A stretch of DNA of 64,000 nucleotides, from contig NZ_KI632507.1 of the NCBI RefSeq assembly GCF_000504165.1, forward strand, positions 286 through 64,285, written 5' to 3'. The DNA is from Bacillus sp. FJAT-14578 (GTDB taxonomy: Bacteria > Bacillota > Bacilli > Bacillales > Bacillaceae_H). A program made the translations under genes and the position numbers. Below the pieces are notes generated by a model, which saw only the letters and a program-made list of their open reading frames with translations, did not search any database and was not told the DNA's origin. Shown one piece after another: positions 17,500 to 26,618 of the stretch (position 1 is its first letter; each line of letters begins with the position of its first letter).

Positions 17500-18438
17500 A
17501 TGGCAGCAGAGCAAAAATTACTCGAAATCAAAAATCTTAAACAACACTTTGATACAGGAAAAGGAAGTGTTATTAAAGCTGTAGATGGTCTGACCTTCGA
17601 CATCTTCAAGGGAGAAACTCTTGGACTTGTAGGGGAATCAGGGTGTGGTAAATCGACAACCGGGCGTACAATTATTGGGTTATATAACGCTACTTCGGGC
17701 GAGGTCATTTTTGACGGTGAAAACGTTCATGGTAAAAAATCGAAAGCGGAGCGCAAGAAATTCAATCGCAAGATGCAAATGATTTTCCAGGATCCTTATG
17801 CGTCTCTTAACCCCCGTATGACGGTAGCGGATATTATCGCAGAGGGAATTGATATTCACGGATTGGCGAAATCGAAAGAAGAGCGCATGAACCGAGTATA
17901 CGAGCTTTTAGAGACGGTCGGTTTAAACCGTGAGCACGCAAACCGCTATCCGCATGAGTTTTCAGGCGGGCAGCGTCAACGTATCGGGATTGCCCGTGCG
18001 TTAGCTGTACAGCCAGATTTCATTATTGCGGATGAGCCGATTTCAGCACTTGACGTATCGATTCAAGCCCAGGTTGTGAATTTGATGAAAAAATTGCAGC
18101 GTGAAAGAGGGTTAACCTATTTGTTCATCGCCCACGATTTATCGATGGTCAAATACATTAGCGATCGAATCGGTGTTATGTATCGCGGCCGCATTGTGGA
18201 GCTTGCCCAAAGTGACGAATTATACCGAAACCCCATTCATCCTTATACAAAGGCGCTGCTTTCAGCCATTCCGCAGCCGGATCCTGATTCAGAGCGTACT
18301 CGTGTTCGTCAAGTTTATGACCATAGCGTCCATAACTATGGCACAGAAGAACCGGTATTACGTGAAGTCAAACCAGGACATTTTGTAGCATGCTCGGAAG
18401 CTGAGTTTGCAGAGTATAAAAAAATGAATATGAACTAA
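17500..18438 (+). CDS. oppF: Oligopeptide ABC transporter ATPase OppF
   Basis: 312 residues from the ATG one base after the oppD stop; a GTG at 17491 overlapping oppD is the alternative, but spacing from GGTGAG favours the ATG. Walker A GESGCGKST (about 42), signature FSGGQRQR (about 156), Walker B FIIADEP and HDLSMVKYI H-loop are intact, followed by the HPYTKALLSAIP dipeptide-transporter tail. Partner of OppD. A rho-independent terminator ends the operon at 18443. Confidence 0.95.
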   Translation: MAAEQKLLEIKNLKQHFDTGKGSVIKAVDGLTFDIFKGETLGLVGESGCGKSTTGRTIIGLYNATSGEVIFDGENVHGKKSKAERKKFNRKMQMIFQDPYASLNPRMTVADIIAEGIDIHGLAKSKEERMNRVYELLETVGLNREHANRYPHEFSGGQRQRIGIARALAVQPDFIIADEPISALDVSIQAQVVNLMKKLQRERGLTYLFIAHDLSMVKYISDRIGVMYRGRIVELAQSDELYRNPIHPYTKALLSAIPQPDPDSERTRVRQVYDHSVHNYGTEEPVLREVKPGHFVACSEAEFAEYKKMNMN

Positions 18439-18442
18439 AAAG

Positions 18443-18473
18443 AAAAACGATCTCAAAGGAGGTCGTTTTTTTA
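18443..18473 (+). terminator. Terminator of the opp operon
   Basis: AAAAACGA-CTC pairs with GAG-TCGTTTTT, followed by T. The loop contains AAAGGAGG, which happens to precede a 27-codon frame. Confidence 0.85.
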
Positions 18474-18833
18474 TGTCTATGACAGGATTTGAAGGCGATA
18501 TGTTTCTACAAGTACTTTTGATATCGGTGGTCGCGACATGTTTTAACTTTTGTTAATTTTCTTTAAAGGAAATGTTAAAAAAATTAGGACAGAAGAACCG
18601 CTAATTATCGTTTATTTCTCCCATTTTCAGATAATATCCGAATTTCTCCTATCCATTTATTTACTATATTCTCTTAAAAAATACATTTTCCACCATTTTA
18701 AAGTCCTATTAAAAAATTCCTATATGTCTTTTTTTTTCTCTATCAACCTTTACATTTATTTACAAGTTGTTAACAAATAGTCTCTATAATGAACCATGAA
18801 TTCAATGCTTTTATTCGGAGAGGGGAAGTATTC
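18474..18833 (+). promoter_or_regulatory. Pho-box promoter of phoD
   Basis: Three direct repeats TTTACA (18749-18754), TTTACA (18759-18764) and TTAACA (18770-18775) are spaced 10 and 11 bases, the pattern bound by PhoP of bacilli, and TATAAT (18785-18790) stands nine bases further. No good -35 is present, as expected for an activated promoter. The rest of this 360-base gap is AT-rich with no gene beyond a doubtful 27-codon frame at 18473. Confidence 0.8.
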
Positions 18834-20591
18834 ATGGTTAATGATAAATCGTTAGATGGATGGATGAAGAAATTGAATGAGGACAGTTTTTATAAGAGCG
18901 AGTTTAATCGGCGCAGCTTCCTTCAAGGAGCCGGTAAAATTGCTGGACTTTCACTTGGATTGACAATTGCTCAGTCAATGGGGGTAGGGGCATTTGAAGT
19001 GAACGCTGCTCCTAGATTCCAAGGCTATCCGTTTACACTCGGTGTTGCCTCAGGAGATCCGCTTTCTGACAGTGTTGTATTGTGGACAAGATTGGCTCCA
19101 GATCCGCTAAATGGCGGCGGGATGCCCCAGCAAAAGGTGCCTGTCAAATGGGAAATCGCAAAGGATGAGCATTTCCATCAAATTGTTAAACGTGGAACGG
19201 AGCTGGCGGGACCGGAGCTCGCGCATTCTGTTCATGTAGAAGTGGATGGACTAGAGGCAAACCAAATCTATTACTATCGTTTTAAAAGCGGTCATGAACT
19301 AAGCCCCGTAGGAAAAACAAAAACACTTCCAGTAAATGGTTCAAGCATTGCCAGTATGACATTCGCCTTTGCTTCCTGTCAGCAATATGAACACGGCTAC
19401 TATACGGCTTATGAACATATGGCCAAAGAGGAACTAGACCTTGTCTTTCACCTAGGTGACTATATTTATGAATACGGTCCGAATGAATATGTTGCTTCAA
19501 CTGGTAATGTCCGCACCCACAGCGGACCGGAGATCATTACACTCGAAGATTACCGAAACCGTCATGCTCAATACCGTTCAGATGCTAACCTGAAAGCTGC
19601 CCATGCCGCCTTTCCTTGGGTTGTGACATGGGATGACCATGAAGTGGAAAACAATTATGCGAATATCATTCCCGAAAAGGGCCAGTCCGTTGAAGAGTTT
19701 GTCAAACGCCGTGCGGCTGCCTACCAAGCTTATTATGAGCACATGCCACTCCGCCTAACATCATTGCCGCACAACGGTGGAATGCAACTGTATCGAAATT
19801 TCTCTTACGGCGATTTAGCCTCATTTTATGTTCTTGATACTCGCCAATACCGCGACGATCAGGCAAATGGGGATGGCACTAAACCGCATTCCGCAGAATC
19901 TCTGGATCCGAAGCGTACTGCTCTTGGACAAGAACAGGAGAACTGGCTCCTTAGCAATCTGGGCAATTCAAAGTCTCATTGGAATGTACTTGCACAGCAG
20001 ATTTTCTTTACACAACGGAAGTTCGGAACAGACACAACGCCAACATACAGTATGGATTCTTGGGATGGTTATCCGGCCGCACGTCAGCGCATCACAGACT
20101 TCGCCAGCAGCAAAAACATGAATAATCTGATGGTCCTTACGGGAGATGTTCATGCAAGCTGGGCATCCAACGTGATGACGGATTTTAATAATCCAAACTC
20201 TACCATCATTGGGGCGGAGTTTGTCGGGACTTCCATTACATCTGGTGGAAATGGAGCCGATAAAAGAGCAGATACTGACCGTATTTTAGGACGAAACCCG
20301 AATATCAAATTCTTTAACGATTACCGCGGTTATGTTCGCTGCACCGTAACACCCGAACAATGGCAAACGGATTACCGTGTCGTTCCATTCGTGACAGAAC
20401 CAGGTGCAGCCATTTCAACGAGGGCTTCATTAGTTTACAAGAAAGATGGGATGGGATTAAAAGAAGTAGAGGCTAATGCGGTTCCGCAAGGCATTCAAAT
20501 TTCGAATGAAGTGGAAGAAGACCGAAACCGTGCCCATGGACGTGCCCATGAAAAACAAATAGAGAAAAAGCGTGAAAAAGTAAACAACTAA
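18834..20591 (+). CDS. phoD: PhoD, secreted alkaline phosphatase/phosphodiesterase with Tat signal
   Basis: 585 residues from an ATG preceded by GGAGAGGGGA. An upstream ATG at 18789 lies inside the -10 box and cannot start translation. The N-terminus has a twin-arginine signal, FNRRSFLQGAGKIAG (about 23-37), then a hydrophobic stretch. The metallophosphoesterase-type core shows VVLWTRL, HLGDYIYEYG, VVTWDDHEVENNY and VLTGDVHASW, typical of PhoD. It hydrolyses phosphodiesters, with teichoic acid a known substrate class, outside the cell during phosphate starvation. In B. subtilis tatAd-tatCd follow phoD; here they do not. Confidence 0.93.
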   Translation: MVNDKSLDGWMKKLNEDSFYKSEFNRRSFLQGAGKIAGLSLGLTIAQSMGVGAFEVNAAPRFQGYPFTLGVASGDPLSDSVVLWTRLAPDPLNGGGMPQQKVPVKWEIAKDEHFHQIVKRGTELAGPELAHSVHVEVDGLEANQIYYYRFKSGHELSPVGKTKTLPVNGSSIASMTFAFASCQQYEHGYYTAYEHMAKEELDLVFHLGDYIYEYGPNEYVASTGNVRTHSGPEIITLEDYRNRHAQYRSDANLKAAHAAFPWVVTWDDHEVENNYANIIPEKGQSVEEFVKRRAAAYQAYYEHMPLRLTSLPHNGGMQLYRNFSYGDLASFYVLDTRQYRDDQANGDGTKPHSAESLDPKRTALGQEQENWLLSNLGNSKSHWNVLAQQIFFTQRKFGTDTTPTYSMDSWDGYPAARQRITDFASSKNMNNLMVLTGDVHASWASNVMTDFNNPNSTIIGAEFVGTSITSGGNGADKRADTDRILGRNPNIKFFNDYRGYVRCTVTPEQWQTDYRVVPFVTEPGAAISTRASLVYKKDGMGLKEVEANAVPQGIQISNEVEEDRNRAHGRAHEKQIEKKREKVNN

Positions 20592-20722
20592 AAGGGGTAC
20601 CTTTCTACTGATTGAAGGTTCTTTTATATGGATCCACGTTAGATTTTTTCATCATCATTTCTGTTTATCTTGTTCATGGCCTTTTTGTTCTTGCGTCTTG
20701 AAAAGCTCACAAAGGTCTTCGT

Positions 20723-20820
20723 ATAAGCGGTTGGCAAGGGTCCGTAAGGGAGCTTGTCAACCGCTTATGCATAAATAATTGGGACAGGGGTTTTTTTTAT
20801 CCCTGTCCCAATTATTTATG
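20723..20820. repeat. Two adjacent perfect palindromes after phoD
   Basis: First: TATAAGCGGTTG with CAACCGCTTATG (outer arms about 20723-20770). Second: CATAAATAATTGGGACAGGG (20770-20789) with its exact complement at 20801-20820, loop GTTTTTTTTAT. They may end phoD and the convergent small gene; neither has a normal T tract outside the stem. Confidence 0.6.
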
Positions 20821-20825
20821 TGGAT

Positions 20826-21008
20826 TTACTTTCTCCCGCCCACTTGCTTCCATCCTGTCTGTGTTCGGGCCGAGCGGTTGAAAAATTTATCTTTTTCCTT
20901 GCCGCCAAAGATGTTTTCTCCGATACCGTTCAATATGACTCCCATTAGTGCAGTAATTCCGATAATAAAGATGGATAACAGAAAAAAATCGAATGCGAAT
21001 GCTCCCAT
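20826..21008 (-). CDS. Small single-span membrane protein, 60 residues
   Basis: N-terminal hydrophobic helix (about 5-30, AFDFFLLSIFIIGITALMGV core) followed by a basic, polar tail (GGKEKDKFFNRSARTQTGWKQ). ATG is preceded by GGAGTTGAG on the minus strand. Not TatA: it lacks the FG hinge and amphipathic helix. No family recognised. It is convergent with phoD. Confidence 0.6.
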   Translation of the reverse strand: MGAFAFDFFLLSIFIIGITALMGVILNGIGENIFGGKEKDKFFNRSARTQTGWKQVGGRK

Positions 21009-21286
21009 TTTCTCAACTCCATTTGTTTGTTTAACCCGCGCTAACGGGGATTAAGATCTTCATTGAATGAAGTGTCACTTTATCCTTATTGTAGATGAAA
21101 TAAGCTGGTAAAAAAAGGGGATATCTTTAAATTTTTTTTCAGGAAAATGGGTTTGAATTTACTTGCAAGGGGGTAAAGAAAAAACAATGACTGTGCGTGA
21201 GGAAAAGAGAGATAGGAAATAGTAAATAGAAAGCAGTTTTTCTTTTACAGACCTCTTTCGACATCACTTATTTAAGGAGGACAGCA

Positions 21287-21862
21287 ATGAATTGGTATGA
21301 AAAATTAAGTCGATATTTTCCCATTGAAGAAATGAAGTCAAAAGAGCATATTGAGGCTCTTCTAAAAGAGCGGGGAGATATTTATCATAAAGAGGAAGGA
21401 CCGCATCATGTCTTGATGTATGTGGAACTGGACGATTTTGTATTCATCGATTATTTATTTGTATCCAATAAATCAAGAGGACAGGGGCTTGGCCATCAAT
21501 TAATCGAAAAATTAAAGAAGAAGGGTAAACCGATTATTTTAGAAGTGGAACCAGTGAATTACGAAGATAGTGATACGGAAAAACGATTGCGCTTTTATAA
21601 ACGAGAAGGGTTTGAACATGCCCAGTCCATTGGCTATCGCCGCCGTTCCCTAGCGACAAACGAAATCAATCAAATGGAAATTTTGTATTGGTCACCGACA
21701 GAAGAAAGCGAAGAAAACATCTTTGAGGGAATGAAAAGAACGTACGAGATGATTCACACATATAAAGATAAAAAATGGTACGGAGAGTCCTATCAACCCG
21801 CTGATGAAGTGTTGACACTCGATCAAAACCGGGATGAAGGAGATATATTGGCGGATATTTGA
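21287..21862 (+). CDS. yjbC: YjbC, GNAT-family acetyltransferase
   Basis: 191 residues. A GNAT core runs from about 40 to 120: FVFIDYLFVSNKSRGQGLGHQLIEKL holds the acetyl-CoA loop (R-G-Q-G-L-G, motif A), and LEVEPVNYEDSDTEKRLRFYKREGF the later strand. A C-terminal helical tail follows. Substrate unknown. ATG follows AAGGAGG. In B. subtilis yjbC lies directly before spx and is co-transcribed with it; here 4.7 kb with two minus-strand efflux genes separates them. Confidence 0.85.
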   Translation: MNWYEKLSRYFPIEEMKSKEHIEALLKERGDIYHKEEGPHHVLMYVELDDFVFIDYLFVSNKSRGQGLGHQLIEKLKKKGKPIILEVEPVNYEDSDTEKRLRFYKREGFEHAQSIGYRRRSLATNEINQMEILYWSPTEESEENIFEGMKRTYEMIHTYKDKKWYGESYQPADEVLTLDQNRDEGDILADI

Positions 21863-21913
21863 AGAGCTTGATCCATAAGTTCCAAACAACCCGCAAAAAA
21901 AGATTCTTTATTG

Positions 21914-22018
21914 AAAGGCCCCGTGACTGAATTCTCAATTTTAGTGGATTTTCATGGCGGGGCCTTACAGGAGAATGACCCAAAAGGCATATTCTTTATA
22001 CCTTTTGGGTCATTCTCT
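21914..22018 (-). repeat. Two-hairpin element, copy 1
   Basis: Minus-strand order: hairpin GAGAATGACCCAAAAGG/CCTTTTGGGTCATTCTC (22017-21971), 4 bases, hairpin AAGGCCCCG/CGGGGCCTT (21966-21915) with a 34-base loop. Copy 2 at 58812-58913 has the same order, similar loop and paired substitutions. The first stem contains the last codons and stop of the RND gene. May act as terminator for yjbC and the RND gene. Confidence 0.75.
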
Positions 22019-25000
22019 TTTCAAATAAGTAATAGACGGCTGGAATGAATATGAGAGTAATGACAGTCGCAAAGCTTAATCCAAAAACAATCACAATCGC
22101 CATAGGCTGCTGGATTTCGGTTCCCTCCCCGAATCCGAGCGTTAACGGAATAAGGCCAAGAATGGTCGTCAATGTCGTCATCAAGATAGGGCGGAGTCTT
22201 GTCGGACCAGCCAGTAAAATAGATTCCTTCAATTCGTATCCTTCTTTTTTCAATTGTTGCAGATAGTCAATTAATACAATCGCATTATTTACGACAATTC
22301 CCGTTAAAATGAGAAGGCCGACGAGTGAACCGACGCCAAGAGGTTCTCCTGTAACTAGTAGTCCTAACACAACACCAATCACTGTTAAAGGAACAGAGAA
22401 CATAATGATGAACGGATAAAAAAATGATTCGAATTGGCCAGCCATGACCATATAAACAAGGACGACGGCAAGGGCAAGAGCAAGGGACAATTTATAAAAA
22501 GCATCGTTCATTTGTTCATTTTGTCCGCCGAATGAAATTTTGTATTGATTGTTCGGAAGAGAAATATGGTCTTTTAACGTTTCTTCAATTTCCTCTGTTA
22601 TCGTTCCTAAATCACGGTTGAGAATATCAGCCCTGACGGTAATCTCACGGAGTCTGTCTGTTCTTACAATTTGGGAAGGACCCTGTCCCCTTGAAATACG
22701 GGCAACGGCTTGCAATGGAACATTCGCTCCAGTCGGAGATTTAATGAGCAAGCTTTCCAAATTGGAAAGAGAAGCGGTAAAGCGGCTTTCCGCGACAAGA
22801 CGAATATCCAGCTCTTCTCCATTGCGGGCTAGTCTGCTGGCAACGACTCCTTTGGTTGCATCATTAATGGCAGAAGCGATTTGGGCACTTCCAATGCCGT
22901 ATGCGGCCGCTTTTTCACGATCAATATCGACCACAATCTCAGGATTTCCTGTTTCGTAGTTTGATTTTGGTTCACGGACCCCTTCAATGTCGGAAATGAG
23001 AGTTACCGTTTCATTGGCAATTTGTTCAAGGACCTGTAAGTCAGGGCCTGTGATGCTAAGTGAAATCGGGGCTGTAGAAAATCCTGAATCACTTGCTGAA
23101 ACACTCAAGTCAATGTTAGGGACGTCCTTTAGTCTGTTGCGAATATCCTCCGCAATTTCTAAATCCAAGCGCGAACGTTCACCAACCGGTTTTAGCAAAA
23201 TGCTGTAATTGGCTTGGTTTGTTTGGGAGCCGGCTCCGAATGAGAAATTAGCGGCGCCTCCTACTTTAACGTAGATCAAGTCAATTTCTTTTACACTTTT
23301 AATTTCATTATTAATCTCTTCTGTTTTTTCATAGGTGGCATCTAAAGAGCTTCCTTCCGGCAGTTTGGCCGTAATGGATACAAAACCCTGGTCCTGCGCC
23401 GGCAAAAATTCGGTTCCGATGAAAGGAATCCCGGCAAGCGACAAGGCAAGGGCACTCGCGATAATGAGAATCGTTTTTTTCGGATGAGCCAATACGGTTA
23501 CAAGCAGGGCAGTGTATTTTTGCAAAATAGAAGAAAATAACTTTCCGGATGGTTCTTCTTTTTCCTCTGCTTTTAGAAATAAAGATGACAGCAGCGGTAC
23601 GATAATGAGCGCCGTAAATAAAGAAGCGAGAAGCGAAAAAGAGATAACAAGGGCCAGTGGTTTAAAGAGCTGCGCAGCCAAGCCTTCCACGAATACGATT
23701 GGTAAAAAGACAATGACCGTTGTTAATGTCGAGGCAATAATGGCAGTCCCGACTTCTCTCGTTCCCTGAATGGCTGCTTTTTTGAGGGACATGCCGAGCT
23801 GCTGTGAGCGATAAATGTTTTCTAAGATGACAATGGCATTGTCCACCATCATGCCGATCCCTAATGCGAGTCCACCGAGGGTGAGCAAGTTTAAAGTTTG
23901 CCCACTGAAATACATAAAGACAAATGTCGTCATGATGGATAAAGGGATGGCAAAGCTAATGATAAGAGTACTTCGAAGGTTTCGTAAAAATAAAAATAAA
24001 ATTCCTGCCGCCAGCCCGCTTCCGATGAGCATGTTTGAGGAGACCGCTGAAATGGACTGATTGATGAAGTGACTTTGATCGAAAATCATCTCGATTTTAA
24101 TGTTTTTAGGCAGTAATTCATCAAGTTCCTTGAGTTTCGCTTCAATATCCTCTGCGACTGTTACAGTATTGGAGCCTGATTGTTTTAAAATTGAAATCCC
24201 GATGGCGCCTTTCCCGTTCAAATAGCTCAATTGGGTTGTTTCTTCATATGCTTCTTGAATATCAGCGATGTTTTTCAACAATAAAACACCCGAGTTGGTT
24301 GGAACCGGTAACGAAGCGATATCGTCAACAGATTCAAACTGACCCGTCACCCGAATGGGTAAATTCTGATTTTGCTCTTCAATGCTTCCTGCAGGCAGGT
24401 TAATGTTTTCAGACCCGATCATTTGCTGGAGCTGCTGGATGGTCAAACCATAAGAAGCCAGCTTTTCTGGATCCAAATTCACCTGCACCTCTTTATTTGC
24501 GCCGCCTTCTATCGATACGGAGGCAACCCCTTCGATGCCGTCTAAACGAGGTTTGATATCCTCTTCCGCCATTTTCTTTAATGTGGAAAATGCTTCGTTT
24601 TCAGCAGTGATGGCAAGCTGCATGATTGGTAAGTCACTTGGATCGAAACGCATGACCCGAGGTGCAGGCGTTCCAGACGGCAAAAAGTCTCTCACTGCAT
24701 CAATTTTTTCTCTCATTTTTAAGGTGGCAAAATCCATATCGGTTCCCCAATCGAAGGAAACGAGAATAAGCAAGCCTCCGTTTCTGGAGATGGAGGTGAC
24801 GCTTTCTACATTTGGAATGGTACCCATCGCATTTTCCAGTGGCTTGGCGAGCAAGTTTTCCACTTCTTTAGGCCCCGCTCCATCATAAGTAGCTGTTACG
24901 GCAGCGATTGGGAAAGTAAGTTCAGGGAATAGATCCACCGGCATATTTTTAACGCTGACTCCTCCAAGAATCAGCATAAGTACGATAACCATCCCCATTG

Positions 25001-25037
25001 CAATTGGCCGAATGACAGAAAGTTTAACAATGTTCAT
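21996..25037 (-). CDS. RND efflux transporter, permease subunit (AcrB/SwrC type)
   Basis: 1013 residues, the usual RND length. N-terminal membrane helix, two large extracytoplasmic domains and twelve predicted membrane spans in two groups. GLALGIGMMVDNAIVILENIYR (about 390-410) is the helix carrying the proton-relay aspartate, and GEPLGVGSLVGLLILTGIVVNN the matching late helix. It exports amphiphilic or lipid-like compounds using proton motive force; substrate unknown. It starts three bases after the adaptor gene, forming a two-gene operon. Its last residues RMTQKV are encoded in a hairpin arm of the repeat element. Confidence 0.92.
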   Translation of the reverse strand: MNIVKLSVIRPIAMGMVIVLMLILGGVSVKNMPVDLFPELTFPIAAVTATYDGAGPKEVENLLAKPLENAMGTIPNVESVTSISRNGGLLILVSFDWGTDMDFATLKMREKIDAVRDFLPSGTPAPRVMRFDPSDLPIMQLAITAENEAFSTLKKMAEEDIKPRLDGIEGVASVSIEGGANKEVQVNLDPEKLASYGLTIQQLQQMIGSENINLPAGSIEEQNQNLPIRVTGQFESVDDIASLPVPTNSGVLLLKNIADIQEAYEETTQLSYLNGKGAIGISILKQSGSNTVTVAEDIEAKLKELDELLPKNIKIEMIFDQSHFINQSISAVSSNMLIGSGLAAGILFLFLRNLRSTLIISFAIPLSIMTTFVFMYFSGQTLNLLTLGGLALGIGMMVDNAIVILENIYRSQQLGMSLKKAAIQGTREVGTAIIASTLTTVIVFLPIVFVEGLAAQLFKPLALVISFSLLASLFTALIIVPLLSSLFLKAEEKEEPSGKLFSSILQKYTALLVTVLAHPKKTILIIASALALSLAGIPFIGTEFLPAQDQGFVSITAKLPEGSSLDATYEKTEEINNEIKSVKEIDLIYVKVGGAANFSFGAGSQTNQANYSILLKPVGERSRLDLEIAEDIRNRLKDVPNIDLSVSASDSGFSTAPISLSITGPDLQVLEQIANETVTLISDIEGVREPKSNYETGNPEIVVDIDREKAAAYGIGSAQIASAINDATKGVVASRLARNGEELDIRLVAESRFTASLSNLESLLIKSPTGANVPLQAVARISRGQGPSQIVRTDRLREITVRADILNRDLGTITEEIEETLKDHISLPNNQYKISFGGQNEQMNDAFYKLSLALALAVVLVYMVMAGQFESFFYPFIIMFSVPLTVIGVVLGLLVTGEPLGVGSLVGLLILTGIVVNNAIVLIDYLQQLKKEGYELKESILLAGPTRLRPILMTTLTTILGLIPLTLGFGEGTEIQQPMAIVIVFGLSFATVITLIFIPAVYYLFEKRMTQKV

Positions 25038-25040
25038 TTC

Positions 25041-26249
25041 TTATTCACTCTTTCTTTCACGAAGCGAATCTCCGTTGTTTAATTGTTCTTTTCCATCTAC
25101 GACAATTTTTTCCCCTTTTGTGACGCCCTGAAGGACTTGAACATTTCCTTCATTTTGAATTCCTAAAGAAACAGGTGTTTTAATGGCTTTTCCTCCTTTA
25201 TCAATAAACACGAAAGGGTTATTTTCTTCATATAAAATGGCTTTGACAGGAATGACCAGTACATCTGTTAAGGAATCGACGATGACGCTTGCGGTTGCCT
25301 TCATTCCCCCTTTAACAAGCTGTTTTTCATTCGGGATGGGGATTTGTACCGTAAACAATCCCGTCTGTGGATCCGCTGTCGGTGAAATGTTGCTGATTTG
25401 CGCTTGAAACGACTGTTCTACTCCATCAAATGCAACCGTGCTTTGATTTCCTTTTTTTAGCTGGGAGACGACATAGCTGTTGATTGAAAAAGTGGCCTCA
25501 ATCCGGCTTTGATCAATGACCGTCATGACAGGTACATTTGGAGGAGTAACCCCTTTTTCTACTACTGTTATCTCTGATACAACCCCATCGATAGGAGAAG
25601 TAATTCTCGTAGCTTGTACGAGTTTTTCGGCCTGTTTAACCGCTTCGGCTGCCTGTTGCTGTTGTTGTTTCAATTGGGGGAGCATTGATTGGGCAGATTG
25701 AAACTGTGTAAGAGTTTGTTGGGCCAATGCGGCTTGTTTTAATACGATTTCGAGACTATCTTTTACGACATCAGAAGGCGGAAAATTGCCATCCTGTATT
25801 TGGTTTAATTGTTGTTTTGCTTTTGTAAGTGCGGAATCCAGTTCTTCCTTTGTTTGCTGAAGGCTTTCCGCGCCTTCACTAGAAGATGCGGCTGCTGCTT
25901 CGGCCTTTGCCACTGCTTTATTTACGGAGGAAGCCGTTTTTTTGGCACTTTCCAATTGTTTTATTGCTTCGCTCTCATCGAGGGAAAGCAACAAGTCCCC
26001 TTGTCTGACGATATCTCCCAGATTTTTGTGAACTTTTTTCACAGTCAAAGGAGCGGGAGAAAAAAGGGGGATTTGTTTGGCTGGTACAGCAACACCTGAA
26101 AGTTCAACGGTATTGCTTAAGTCCTTTGTTTGAACTTGCTCTGTTTTAACGGAAACCGCTCTGTTCTCGAGGTCTTCTGTCGTAATTTCCTTTGATCTGC
26201 AGGCGGTGATGAAAAGAAGCATAGCGAGTATTTTGATGGATTTCTGCAT
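25041..26249 (-). CDS. RND efflux adaptor (membrane fusion) lipoprotein
   Basis: 402 residues. Lipobox FITAC at about 15-19 gives a membrane-anchored lipoprotein. Then a biotinyl-lipoyl half (AVPAKQIPLF...VHKNLGDIVRQGDLLLSLDE), a long Ala/Gln-rich coiled-coil hairpin (about 95-200), the second lipoyl half (ITSPIDGVVSEITV) and beta-barrel and membrane-proximal domains. Start ATG lies five bases after GGGGTGA. The partner of the RND pump just downstream. In a Gram-positive without an outer-membrane TolC it presumably couples export across the cell wall. Confidence 0.9.
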   Translation of the reverse strand: MQKSIKILAMLLFITACRSKEITTEDLENRAVSVKTEQVQTKDLSNTVELSGVAVPAKQIPLFSPAPLTVKKVHKNLGDIVRQGDLLLSLDESEAIKQLESAKKTASSVNKAVAKAEAAAASSSEGAESLQQTKEELDSALTKAKQQLNQIQDGNFPPSDVVKDSLEIVLKQAALAQQTLTQFQSAQSMLPQLKQQQQQAAEAVKQAEKLVQATRITSPIDGVVSEITVVEKGVTPPNVPVMTVIDQSRIEATFSINSYVVSQLKKGNQSTVAFDGVEQSFQAQISNISPTADPQTGLFTVQIPIPNEKQLVKGGMKATASVIVDSLTDVLVIPVKAILYEENNPFVFIDKGGKAIKTPVSLGIQNEGNVQVLQGVTKGEKIVVDGKEQLNNGDSLRERKSE

Positions 26250-26618
26250 GAGGTTCACCCCGTTTTATGTGTTCGTGTACTTAGTCTTCGCTAGCATATC
26301 CTGTAAATAAAAAAAATAATATTTTTTTTGAAACAAAATAAGAGGTTTATCCGTAGTATAACCGTGGTACAAAAATATTGAGAAATTATTACCTGAGCAG
26401 CCAGAAATAAATTTTTTCTGACTTTTAGAAAAATATATCATTCCGATGGCTTTTGTAGTATAATACGCAATAGACATTACTTTTTTAAACTTATTATAAA
26501 CTAATATCGATTTTCATTCGCAATGACAAGCACATATTGTAGTATACAGCGGTTAAATCGGCTGTCGCTATTTTCGATATGTTAGTAACTTTATTTTAAA
26601 AGAGGAGTGAAGGTTTAA
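26250..26618. promoter_or_regulatory. Divergent promoter region between the efflux operon and spx
   Basis: 370 AT-rich bases. TTGTAGTATA occurs at 26453-26462 (running into a TATAAT-type -10 at 26459) and again at 26537-26546, 84 bases later. In B. subtilis spx has several promoters with PerR and YodB control; the duplicated decamer is a candidate operator but cannot be assigned to a regulator here. Confidence 0.4.

Noticed and set aside
18789..18833. Longer N-terminus of PhoD starting at 18789
   Set aside because: That ATG lies in the TATAAT of the Pho-box promoter.
20826..21008. TatA-type protein next to phoD
   Set aside because: Single helix present but no FG hinge and amphipathic helix; reading direction is opposite to phoD.
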